Assembly: GCF_003260995.1 (NCBI RefSeq)
Contig: NZ_CP030040.1
Location: 352,978 to 416,977 of the forward strand
From: Acetobacterium sp. KB-1
GTDB lineage: Bacteria; Bacillota; Clostridia; Eubacteriales; Eubacteriaceae
Direction of reading: 5' to 3'
Length of the DNA stretch: 64,000 nt
Shown piece by piece: positions 35,810 to 43,672 of this stretch. Each line of letters opens with the position of its first letter. Positions within the stretch are counted from its first letter, which is position 1. Below the pieces are notes generated by a model, which made no database searches, was not told the origin of the DNA, and saw only the letters and a list, made by a program, of their open reading frames with translations. The translations under genes and the position numbers were made by a program.

Positions 35810-37267
35810 ATGAATCATTATGACATCATCATCATTGGGGGCGGTATCACTGGTACGGCCATTGCCCATGAATGTTCAAAATATAAACTGACAGCCGCCC
35901 TGTTAGAGCGGGGCACCGATATCGGTATTGGTGCTACCAAAGGAAATGGCGGGGTCGTTCACCCCGGCTACGATCCCACTCCAGGCAGTCTGAAAGCAAA
36001 GATCAATGTCCGGGGAGCCAATCTTTATCCCAAACTGGCCAGGGACTTAAATTTTGGTATTATCAATCCGGGTATGTTCGTGATCGGGTTTACCGATGCC
36101 GATGAAGCGGCATTAAAACACAAGCTGGAGTTCGGTATCAAAAACGGGGTGCGGGATCTGGCCATTATCAATGCCGACCAAATGCGAAGCCGTGAGCCCC
36201 ACCTGGCTGCCAATGCCAGGTATGCTCTTTATGCTCCTACAGCCACCGTGGTGGACCCCTTTGAGGTGGCGATCGCCTTTGCTGAAAATGCTAAAGCCAA
36301 CGGTGTGGCGATTTTGACGAGTCAGCCAGTAACCGCGATACAAAAAAAAGAGGACGGCAGTTTTCTGATTAACACTCCCGATCAACAATTGTCCTGCTCC
36401 TATATCGTCAACGCAGCTGGCAACCATGCTGATGATGTGGCCAGGTTGGCAGGGATTTCTGAATACCAGATGAAGCCGCGGCATGGGGATCTGCTGGTGT
36501 TGGACAAGGATATGGTCAATAAGCCCAAAACGGTGATGTTCCCCTGTCCCGGACCGGATACCAAGGGGATTGCCTGTATTCCCACGGTTCATGGCAATAC
36601 CATTGTTGGTTCTACCGCGACCATGATGGATGACAAGGAGGCACTCAACAACTATGCCCCCGGAATTCAGGCTTTGATTGATGGAGTGCATAAGATTTTA
36701 CCGGAACTCGACGCCGGTAAAATTATCCGCACCTTTGCTGGGCTGCGGCCAGTGGTGCTGAACAACAATAATGATTTTTTCATTGCCGAGTCGCTAACTG
36801 TCAAAGGTTTTATTCATGCCGCTGGAATTCAGTCCCCGGGGGTAGCCTCAGCACCGGCGATTGCCGAAACGGTCCGTGATCTGTTGGATGATGCCGGACT
36901 TGAAATGAAACTAAAACCGGATTATAATCCTTTTCGGGAGAAAAAACCTGTCTTTGGCACACTGTCCATTGACGAACAGGATTTCCTGATCCAAAAGAAT
37001 CCTGCCTATGGACGGATTGTCTGTCGTTGTGAAACGGTCACCGAAGGTGAAATCGTCGATGCCATCCACGGGATCATTCCGGCCCGCACCTTGGATGCGA
37101 TTAAACGCCGGACTCGGGCCGGGATGGGGAGATGCCAAAGCGGCTTCTGTCAGTATAAGGTCATTTCTATTCTGAGCCGGGAGTTGGGGCTGCCAGTTTC
37201 TGACATCTGTCTGGAAGATCGGGGCTCACAACAGCTCTGTGGATCGGTTAAGGGAGGTGTGAAATGA
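35810..37267 (+). CDS. FAD-dependent oxidoreductase, GlpA-like, with BFD-type [2Fe-2S] domain
   Basis: Protein of 485 residues. The N-terminal Rossmann motif IIIGGGITGTAIAHE binds FAD, followed by a DAO/GlpA-type body (GATKGNGGVVHPGYDP, GLRPVV, HAAGIQSPGV). The C-terminal part (about 400-470) is a BFD-like [2Fe-2S] domain with CRCETVTEGE and GRCQSGFC. This matches the catalytic subunit of anaerobic glycerol-3-phosphate dehydrogenase-like complexes. The next two genes overlap by 4 bp each and probably supply the other subunits. Confidence 0.88.
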   Translation: MNHYDIIIIGGGITGTAIAHECSKYKLTAALLERGTDIGIGATKGNGGVVHPGYDPTPGSLKAKINVRGANLYPKLARDLNFGIINPGMFVIGFTDADEAALKHKLEFGIKNGVRDLAIINADQMRSREPHLAANARYALYAPTATVVDPFEVAIAFAENAKANGVAILTSQPVTAIQKKEDGSFLINTPDQQLSCSYIVNAAGNHADDVARLAGISEYQMKPRHGDLLVLDKDMVNKPKTVMFPCPGPDTKGIACIPTVHGNTIVGSTATMMDDKEALNNYAPGIQALIDGVHKILPELDAGKIIRTFAGLRPVVLNNNNDFFIAESLTVKGFIHAAGIQSPGVASAPAIAETVRDLLDDAGLEMKLKPDYNPFREKKPVFGTLSIDEQDFLIQKNPAYGRIVCRCETVTEGEIVDAIHGIIPARTLDAIKRRTRAGMGRCQSGFCQYKVISILSRELGLPVSDICLEDRGSQQLCGSVKGGVK

Positions 37268-38580
37268 AACAGTTAAATTATGATGTCGTCATCATTGGTG
37301 GTGGTCCGGCTGGTATGGCGGCGGCCCTGAAAGCCAAAGAAAAGGGTGCCACCGTTGCCATTATCGAACGTAACGACGAACTGGGAGGCATTCTTAATCA
37401 GTGTATTCACAGTGGTTTTGGGCTCAGCTATTTTAAGCAGGAGCTCACCGGCCCGGAATACGCCGAGCTGTTTATTAATCAGGTGGCAACTACCGGTATT
37501 GATGTATATTTAAAAACCATGGTCATTGATTTATCCCAGGATCGTCAGGTTAAAGCGATGAATGAAGATGGCATGCTGCTTCTCTGTGCCGGGGCCATTG
37601 TGCTGGCCATGGGGTGTCGGGAACGGACCCGGGGTGCGATTAAAATTCCTGGTTCAAGACCGGCTGGAGTCCTCACCGCCGGACTGGCGCAGCGGTATGT
37701 AAACATCGAAAACCGTAAACCCGGGGAACGAGTTGTCATTTTGGGTTCCGGTGATATCGGTCTGATCATGGCGAGACGGTTGACCCTTGAAGGTATGCAG
37801 GTTCTGGGGGTGTATGAGCTGATGCCATATGCTAACGGACTATACCGAAACATTAAAAACTGTCTGGATGATTTTGATATCCCCCTCCATTTGTCAACCA
37901 CGGTAACTAATATTATCGGCCATCCTCATCTGGAAGCTATTGAGGTGGCTAAGGTTGACGAAAACTTTAAGGTGATTGAAGAAACCCGAGAAGTAGTCCC
38001 CTGTGATACTCTGCTGCTATCCATTGGTCTGATTCCCGAAAATGAGCTATCCCAAAAATCCGGAGTCAGTCTAAATCCCCGGACTAACGGTCCGTTGGTT
38101 AACGAAGAGCTGGAAACTGACCAGCCAGGAATCTTTGCCTGCGGAAATGTCCTTCACGTTCACGATCTGGTGGATAACGTCACCCTGGAAGCCGAAGCTG
38201 CCGGAGCTGCTGCCGCTGTCTATGCTTTGCAGCAAAAGGTAGAGGCAATGGCTGGTGAAAACAGATCGGCCAAAAATAAATCAACTATTCCGCTGGGACC
38301 CGGAGAAAATGTCGGCTATACCGTGCCAGCTAAACTGACCAGCCCGACTAAAAAAGCGGCACGAATTTTATTCCGGGTGCGAAAACCGCTAGAAAATGCC
38401 GAAGTTATCATTCAATCCGGTAAAAAAATTATATATCAAGGTAAACCCAGAGCCTTTAAGCCCAGTGTGATGGAAGAGGTACAGCTAAACCCAGACGAAA
38501 TAAATGGATTAAAGGCTATGAGCGATCAAAATAGTGTAGCGCTACCGATAATCGTATCGGTCCGGGAGGTGAAACAATGA
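37264..38580 (+). CDS. Pyridine nucleotide-disulfide-type flavoprotein partner
   Basis: Protein of 438 residues with FAD motif VVIIGGGPAGMAAALKA at the N-terminus, a second dinucleotide fold (VVILGSGDIGLIMARRL, about 160) and a C-terminal FAD motif (GIFACGNVLHVHDLVD). In Firmicutes such a protein is found between a GlpA-like dehydrogenase and a DUF1667 protein, and probably links the dehydrogenase to NAD(P) or another carrier (inference). ATGA overlap with both neighbours indicates tight translational coupling. Confidence 0.88.
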   Translation: MKQLNYDVVIIGGGPAGMAAALKAKEKGATVAIIERNDELGGILNQCIHSGFGLSYFKQELTGPEYAELFINQVATTGIDVYLKTMVIDLSQDRQVKAMNEDGMLLLCAGAIVLAMGCRERTRGAIKIPGSRPAGVLTAGLAQRYVNIENRKPGERVVILGSGDIGLIMARRLTLEGMQVLGVYELMPYANGLYRNIKNCLDDFDIPLHLSTTVTNIIGHPHLEAIEVAKVDENFKVIEETREVVPCDTLLLSIGLIPENELSQKSGVSLNPRTNGPLVNEELETDQPGIFACGNVLHVHDLVDNVTLEAEAAGAAAAVYALQQKVEAMAGENRSAKNKSTIPLGPGENVGYTVPAKLTSPTKKAARILFRVRKPLENAEVIIQSGKKIIYQGKPRAFKPSVMEEVQLNPDEINGLKAMSDQNSVALPIIVSVREVKQ

Positions 38581-38999
38581 GTCGTTATAAAAGTGAAATT
38601 AAAAGTGAAATTAAAAGTGAAGAAGAAATAAAAGTTTGCTGCACCACCTGTCCCAAGGAATGCGTTATTACGGTTCATCTAAAAAAGGGCGTTATGGACA
38701 GAGTGGAGGGAGAAGGCTGTAAGCGGGGTAAAAAGTTTGCGCAAAAGGAGATTACCACGCCAGAAAGAACATTAACCAGTACAGTTATGGTGAAATGTGG
38801 TGACAAAGCCTGCCTATTACCAGTAAAAACGGCCGGCCCCATCCCCAAAAAAGCCATGGCTCTAGCCATGGACGCGATCCGCAAAACGAAGCTCACCGGC
38901 TCCTGCCAGATGGGGGATGTAGTCATTGCGGATATCTGCGGCACCGGGGTAGATGTGGTGGCTTGTCGAAGTATTAAGGAGGAAAATCATGCGTGTTAA
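38577..38999 (+). CDS. DUF1667 protein
   Basis: Protein of 140 residues. After a repetitive charged start (SEIKSEIKSEEEI) it has a cysteine group CCTTCPKEC and later GEGCKRGKKFA, which could hold an iron-sulfur centre. DUF1667 proteins accompany GlpA/GlpB-like flavoproteins and are thought to be a small third subunit; the role is not proven. It overlaps the preceding gene by 4 bp and the aldolase gene by 11 bp. Confidence 0.88.
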   Translation: MSRYKSEIKSEIKSEEEIKVCCTTCPKECVITVHLKKGVMDRVEGEGCKRGKKFAQKEITTPERTLTSTVMVKCGDKACLLPVKTAGPIPKKAMALAMDAIRKTKLTGSCQMGDVVIADICGTGVDVVACRSIKEENHAC

Positions 39000-39849
39000 T
39001 CTCAGTAAAATTTTAGCGGATGCCAATCACAAAGGATGCGGCATCGGGGCGTTTAATACACCCAATCTGGAAAGTGTTCAGGCGGTGATCGCTGCGGCAG
39101 AGACCCTGAACCAGCCGGTGATCATCATGCATGCCCAGATTCATGAAAGCCTTGTTCCCCTGGAAATGATCGGTCCGGTAATGATCCGGTTCGCCGATCA
39201 GGCCAAGGTAAACGTCTGCGTTCATCTGGATCATGGCGAAGATCTGGGTTACCTGCTTCACGCCATGAAAATGGGTTTTACCTCAGTGATGTATGATGGC
39301 TCGAGGTTGCCCTATGAGGAAAATCTGGCCAACACCCGGGAAATTGTCCGGGTGGCCCATTATCTGGGGGTATCGGTGGAAGCTGAGCTGGGCCGGGTGC
39401 TACGACCAGAAGGCGGGGGCGTTCCAGATCCCGAGGAAGAAGCCCTGACCCCGGAAGCATGCTACACCGATCCAGCGATGGCTAACGCCTTTGTGGCGGC
39501 CACTGGGGTGGATGCACTGGCGATTGCCTTTGGCACTGCCCATGGCGTTTATGAAGCCGAACCCTGTCTGGATTTTGATCGGATCGCAGCGATTCACGAA
39601 TTGGTGGAGGTACCATTGGTGATGCATGGTGGTTCCGGGGTATGTGCGGCTGACTTCCGCAAAGCCATCGTATCCGGGATTTCAAAAATCAATTACTTTA
39701 CATATATGTCCCTGGCTGGAGGTCAAGCGGTTAAAGCCTATTCTGATCAAAACCCCGGTCGGGACCTGCGCTTTGATGAAATTGCCGAGATTGCCCGGGT
39801 TGCCATGCAGGCTGATGTGGAACGGGCGATGAAGATGTTCCGGGGTTAA
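38989..39849 (+). CDS. Class II fructose-bisphosphate/tagatose-type aldolase
   Basis: Zinc aldolase of 286 residues in the FbaA/GatY/KbaY family. Zinc ligands and catalytic groups are in VHLDHGEDL, VEAELG, AFGTAHGVY and VMHGGSGV. A phosphate-binding stretch follows (KINYFTYMSLAGG). It should cleave a ketose phosphate into dihydroxyacetone phosphate and an aldehyde. In this operon it would act on the kinase product, and the GlpA-like complex could handle the three-carbon phosphate (inference). Start at 38989 has AAGGAGG upstream; the longer frame from 38953 lies inside the DUF1667 gene. Confidence 0.9.
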   Translation: MRVNLSKILADANHKGCGIGAFNTPNLESVQAVIAAAETLNQPVIIMHAQIHESLVPLEMIGPVMIRFADQAKVNVCVHLDHGEDLGYLLHAMKMGFTSVMYDGSRLPYEENLANTREIVRVAHYLGVSVEAELGRVLRPEGGGVPDPEEEALTPEACYTDPAMANAFVAATGVDALAIAFGTAHGVYEAEPCLDFDRIAAIHELVEVPLVMHGGSGVCAADFRKAIVSGISKINYFTYMSLAGGQAVKAYSDQNPGRDLRFDEIAEIARVAMQADVERAMKMFRG

Positions 39850-39911
39850 GTGAGTGTTTGTCATTTTGTCTTGGGATTGATAAAAGTTAAGGGACGGGCT
39901 AACGTAAAAAA

Positions 39912-39968
39912 ATCCTTTTGATGTATATCGTCACCGTTGAAAAAACTGTGACGATTATCAAAAGGATC
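39912..39968 (+). terminator. Long hairpin ending the kinase-aldolase operon
   Basis: AATCCTTTTGAT and ATCAAAAGGATT-type arms enclose a second ATCGTCAC/GTGACGAT stem. The tail CCTTAATATAA is poor in T, so efficiency on plus is uncertain; the A run before it suits the minus strand. Confidence 0.55.
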
Positions 39969-40037
39969 CTTAATATAATGTGAATATTTTTGTGACTATC
40001 GGCTAAAACTGGATGTACACACAGATTAAATCAGTTG

Positions 40038-40406
40038 TTATTTTTTGCCATCTGAATCGGCCATGAAATTATGCATATTTCCAGCATTATTTTTTGCCAG
40101 TTCTTCAGCTTCGCTATAAATACCATCTTCGTTTTCTTCAACCACTTTTTCTTTTTCCGCTAATTCGCTAGCTTGTGTATAAATACCTTCGGTTTGATCG
40201 GATTCTACTGGGGAATGTTTTATTTGCTTGTCAACTTTTGGGTTGTGACCGTCTGGATCAGCCATGAATGTGTGAACATCTTCGCGATTCGCCTTTGCTG
40301 CTTCCTCAGCTTCCCCATAAATAGGATCTACACCACTTTTGATATTTTTATCTTTTGCACCAAGTTCCTCGGCATTGCCGTAAACGCCTTTTTTTTCGTT
40401 ATCCAT
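40038..40406 (-). CDS. Small acidic protein with internal repeats
   Basis: Very hydrophilic protein of 122 residues, unrecognised. It consists of two related halves. A short module (G-[VI]-Y-x-x-A-x-E-L) appears four times, and a second motif H-x-F-M-A-D-x-D-G appears twice (VHTFMADPDG, MHNFMADSDG). There is no Cys, no membrane segment and few aromatic residues, so it may be disordered or helical. AGGAGGT lies before the ATG. It is a monocistronic gene, divergent from the ferritin-like gene. Confidence 0.7.
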   Translation of the reverse strand: MDNEKKGVYGNAEELGAKDKNIKSGVDPIYGEAEEAAKANREDVHTFMADPDGHNPKVDKQIKHSPVESDQTEGIYTQASELAEKEKVVEENEDGIYSEAEELAKNNAGNMHNFMADSDGKK

Positions 40407-40762
40407 GTTTCTACCTCCTGAAAATTGTTTTTCTTATATTATAATACCCTAAAAAAAACAACTCAAACATGATCTTAAAATAAGAATAAAAGGGAAGTCT
40501 GAAATAAGTACTTCTGATTTTTCATGTGGCGGGTTTTAATGAAATAAAAGTGTGATTGCAGTTTACATAACCCAATTGATGATGTTTACAGGTTTTAGAT
40601 TTTCTTAAACGAAACTGAAAATATCTGATCCTTAAAGTGCCGAATGGGGTCTGACACCCGATTGACACAGAAACGTAATATTATCATCTCAGGAAAACAA
40701 AAGACGCAGCGACGCAACTAACCGTTTCGCCGACGCCAAAAAAACATAAGGAGATGTGTAAA

Positions 40763-41269
40763 ATGAAACGTTTATCAAAATTATTAACTGTTCTTCTACT
40801 GGCTTTCACCTTGGTGGGTTCCATGGGAGTTGTGATGGCGGAAGGCAATGACTTCGGGTCGGCGGGAGCGCTGGCTGACGACAACTTGACGCTGGAGGAA
40901 ATGCTGACCTACGCAATTCAGGATGAATATGCTGCCGAAGCAGAGTACGCTAAAATCATTGAAACCTACGGATCGGTTCGACCATACACTAACATTGTCA
41001 AGGCAGAAGCCAAACATATTGCAGCACTGACACCGCTTTTTGAAGCCAACTGCTTAGAGGTTCCAGTTAACGACGCAGCCAGTCACCTGGTCTTGCCTGC
41101 ATCCTTGAAAGAAAGCTACGCCATTGGTGTCCAGGCTGAGATTTTGAATATTGACATGTACAACCGCTTTCTAACGCAAGAACTACCAGACACTGTTCGT
41201 AACGTGTTTGAATCACTGAAAAAAGCATCCGAAAGCCATCTGGCAGCATTCCAGCGAAAAGCTAACTAG
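40763..41269 (+). CDS. Exported ferritin-like protein (DUF2202 type)
   Basis: Protein of 168 residues. A signal peptide (MKRLSK, hydrophobic core, VMAEG) ends at about residue 25. The mature part is a four-helix ferritin-like domain with E-x-x-Y/E-x-x-H type ligands in DEYAAEAEYAKI and AEAKHIAAL, and repeats in QAEILNIDMYNRFL and SESHLAAF. It probably binds iron outside the membrane. AAGGAG at 40748 suits the ATG at 40763 and not the in-frame ATG at 40754. The 356-bp gap upstream has no gene and contains one GGGGTCTGACACCC motif. Confidence 0.82.
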   Translation: MKRLSKLLTVLLLAFTLVGSMGVVMAEGNDFGSAGALADDNLTLEEMLTYAIQDEYAAEAEYAKIIETYGSVRPYTNIVKAEAKHIAALTPLFEANCLEVPVNDAASHLVLPASLKESYAIGVQAEILNIDMYNRFLTQELPDTVRNVFESLKKASESHLAAFQRKAN

Positions 41270-41309
41270 TCAGCTAGAATCGTTAGGCAGATTTTAAAAC
41301 TGAATAAAC

Positions 41310-41348
41310 CAAAAAAGAGAAATGACCGCTGGTCTTTCTCTTTTTTTC
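41310..41348 (+). terminator. Rho-independent terminator
   Basis: AAAAAAGAGAAA...GACC pairs with GGTC...TTCTCTTTTTTT around a GCT loop with one bulge. It ends the ferritin-like gene. Confidence 0.75.
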
Positions 41349-41369
41349 GATCTATAGAATTATTTTTTC

Positions 41370-41535
41370 CTATTGCAGAATCGTATTGCGGCCGGATCTT
41401 TTGGCCTGGTAAAGCAGGCGGTCGGCAGTCTCGATCAATTCACTGATGCTGGTATGGTCCCATTGGACAATTTCGCTACTAATCGTCAGATCGATGGTGT
41501 CGTGATAAAATCGGCGATTACGCGAAAGAAGAGGT
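41370..41535 (-). pseudogene. C-terminal remnant of a GGDEF diguanylate cyclase
   Basis: About 50 codons on the minus strand encode the end of a GGDEF domain, with the typical closing motif ADRLLYQAKRSGRNTI before a TAG at 41370-41372. The upstream part with the GGDEF motif is missing: a stop codon and then the next gene lie immediately before it. It is a dead fragment left by a deletion. Confidence 0.75.
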
Positions 41536-41540
41536 TATAA

Positions 41541-42230
41541 TTAAACAGAAATTCGGGCAAACCGTTCCATGCTGGCTGACATATTCTGACATTTTTTTTT
41601 GTAGGGGGAGTGTTTATGTTTAAACTCCGAGGCCAGTATCAGGGTATCCAGTTCTTCCACGCAGGCGATTGAGCCATCGTGGTATTTTAGCGACTGGAAT
41701 AAATTATTACTGACCAGGCAGTCAGATAGAGCCCGGTGAGCATTGGTATTCTGGATGGCGCATTTTTCACACAGAGAAGTTAGTTGATGATTGAGAACCG
41801 ATCTTTGCCGTTCTCTGAATAGATCAATAATATCGATAAAATCGTTGGTCAGATCATGACCGATCGTTATTTTACAGTGATCGTACAAAAAATTTACATC
41901 AGAATTAACCTTATGGCCAATTAATATATTGTCGTCGATAAAGGAAACGAAAGCGTCTAATACCTCAGCAATGGGGTTGGCATCGGTGAGCATATTATTG
42001 GTGATACCAGTCAGATTAGTAATATAAGAACTGATGGGGTTCTTTGGTTTGATTAGCATTTGAAAGACGGATGTGATTTTATCGTTGCGGACTTTAACAG
42101 CGCCGATTTCAATTATTTCACAGTTTTTGGGACTGAATCCGGTCGTCTCAATATCAATGATGACGTAATGATCCGGAAATTCAATCAGACTATTGCCTTT
42201 TTTTTCTCGAAGTATTCCATATTTATTCAT
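41541..42230 (-). CDS. DnaQ-like 3'-5' exonuclease
   Basis: Protein of 229 residues with a DEDDh exonuclease domain similar to the PolC/DnaQ epsilon type. Exo I is VIIDIETTGF (about 23-32), Exo II HKVNSDVNFLYDH, and Exo III with the catalytic His is NAHRALSDCL. The C-terminal ~50 residues are not part of the domain. It probably acts in DNA repair or proofreading as a stand-alone nuclease. AGGAGAATAACC precedes the ATG. Confidence 0.88.
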   Translation of the reverse strand: MNKYGILREKKGNSLIEFPDHYVIIDIETTGFSPKNCEIIEIGAVKVRNDKITSVFQMLIKPKNPISSYITNLTGITNNMLTDANPIAEVLDAFVSFIDDNILIGHKVNSDVNFLYDHCKITIGHDLTNDFIDIIDLFRERQRSVLNHQLTSLCEKCAIQNTNAHRALSDCLVSNNLFQSLKYHDGSIACVEELDTLILASEFKHKHSPYKKKCQNMSASMERFARISV

Positions 42231-42404
42231 TGGTTATTCTCCTAACAAGTTACTCTCTTTTTGCAGTTGGTCGTTTTTAATTGGTACTGCGTTATATTTA
42301 TAACCAATTTGGAAGTGATTATTCATCTTAAATCATTGAAAAGATAAAAAAACTCAATTCTGCAGATACAGAACTAAGTTTTCTAGTTTTACTTTAACAA
42401 GTAC

Positions 42405-43463
42405 TTATTTAACTTCTTTCAGGTAGTTTGCCACCCGCTCTTCGGCGTTGGCCCGGATATTGAAATAGTAGAAAGGAAAATCAAAGGTATGGAAAACGCC
42501 CCGGCCAAAGGTACCACCACCGGGTGCATATTGATCGACACTAACGGTGCTGCAGATCAGGACATTTTTGGTATTATCGACCTTGGCATCGGCAAAATTC
42601 ATGACCTTTAAGGGGGTGCCATCGGCATTTTTGACCACAGACCCATCCGCATTTAATTGGAGGGAACCAAGATTGTCAGAGGCTGGTGCGACCGTTTCTT
42701 CGGTGGTCCAGCTAATTGGGTTGATAACATGGGCGGTGGGCAGAACCACACCATCAGAGCCTTCAATGGTAGGGGCCTGGGTATTGTAGGAAACAATGAC
42801 CCCAGTGTCACCAGAGCCAGAGGCAAATTTGAGGTCAGGATTTTCAGCCAGGTAGTCATCGGTAATGGAATAGCCAAGGACATAGGCAGCTACCATCCGT
42901 TTGTAAACGTCCGGGTGTTCTTTCATGTAATCCTGTAATATATAGATCATTACGTTGGAGCCCTGGGAATGACTGGCCAGAATAAAGGGTCGGCCATTGT
43001 TGTAATGCTCGATATAGTATTCAAAGGCGGCAGTGGCATCAGTCAGCGGCACGCCTTTAACGATGTCCTGTTGTTCCTCAACATCCATCGCCAGGGTGGA
43101 GCCGGCGTCATCCTGACGGTAGTAGGGAGCAAAGATATTAGCTGAGGTTTCAAAGGCAGTGGCTTGTCGGTCATAGGCCAGTTTGGACTGTTGCAGCATG
43201 ACTGGATTGTCGATTTCACAGATAATCGGGTCATCGGCGTTTACCTTGGCCCAGGCAGAGGGGTACAGGTAGAACACGTCCACCTCTTTGGTTATTTCAG
43301 CCGGAACATTGAGCCAGTGTGCGCTCTGACTGTAATCCGTGGGGACGATGGCCTCCGAGGTTTCAATCTGGGCACCATCTTTTTTTGCGGTAGTACATCC
43401 GGCAACCACCAGACAACAGATGACAAACGCCAGGGAGACTGATAGAATGATTTTTCTTTTCAT
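42405..43463 (-). CDS. DUF3089 lipoprotein, alpha/beta hydrolase fold
   Basis: Protein of 352 residues. The signal peptide ends in lipobox VVAGC (Cys23), so it is a membrane-anchored extracellular lipoprotein. The mature part is an alpha/beta hydrolase of the DUF3089 family with the nucleophile elbow ASHSQGSNV (about 165-173) and DVFYLYPSAW near the start. Substrate is unknown; relatives are predicted esterases. AAGGAGAAC lies before the ATG. Single-gene unit. Confidence 0.85.
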   Translation of the reverse strand: MKRKIILSVSLAFVICCLVVAGCTTAKKDGAQIETSEAIVPTDYSQSAHWLNVPAEITKEVDVFYLYPSAWAKVNADDPIICEIDNPVMLQQSKLAYDRQATAFETSANIFAPYYRQDDAGSTLAMDVEEQQDIVKGVPLTDATAAFEYYIEHYNNGRPFILASHSQGSNVMIYILQDYMKEHPDVYKRMVAAYVLGYSITDDYLAENPDLKFASGSGDTGVIVSYNTQAPTIEGSDGVVLPTAHVINPISWTTEETVAPASDNLGSLQLNADGSVVKNADGTPLKVMNFADAKVDNTKNVLICSTVSVDQYAPGGGTFGRGVFHTFDFPFYYFNIRANAEERVANYLKEVK

Positions 43464-43608
43464 GTTGTTCTCCTTTATTTTGATTTAAATATAATTTAAC
43501 GTTTTCATTATAAGGGGAAATGGGTGAAAAGTATAGTGGCATAGTTGTAAAAGTACGGAAAATACTTTGGGATAAAAATTAAATGAGGTAGATATATAAC
43601 AAAAGTCG

Positions 43609-43638
43609 TTGAAAAGAGGATATCGTAAATGATAGAAT
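43609..43638 (+). promoter_or_regulatory. SigA promoter of the EAL gene
   Basis: TTGAAA (43609-43614) and TAGAAT (43633-43638) with an 18-bp spacer, 35 bp before the start codon. Confidence 0.5.
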
Positions 43639-43672
43639 ACAATCTTAACGACAACTAAACTGGAGGATGGTA

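Noticed and set aside
40641..40680. Promoter TTGACA at 40659 before the ferritin-like gene
   Set aside because: No -10 box lies at 16-18 bp spacing; TATTAT is only 11 bp away.
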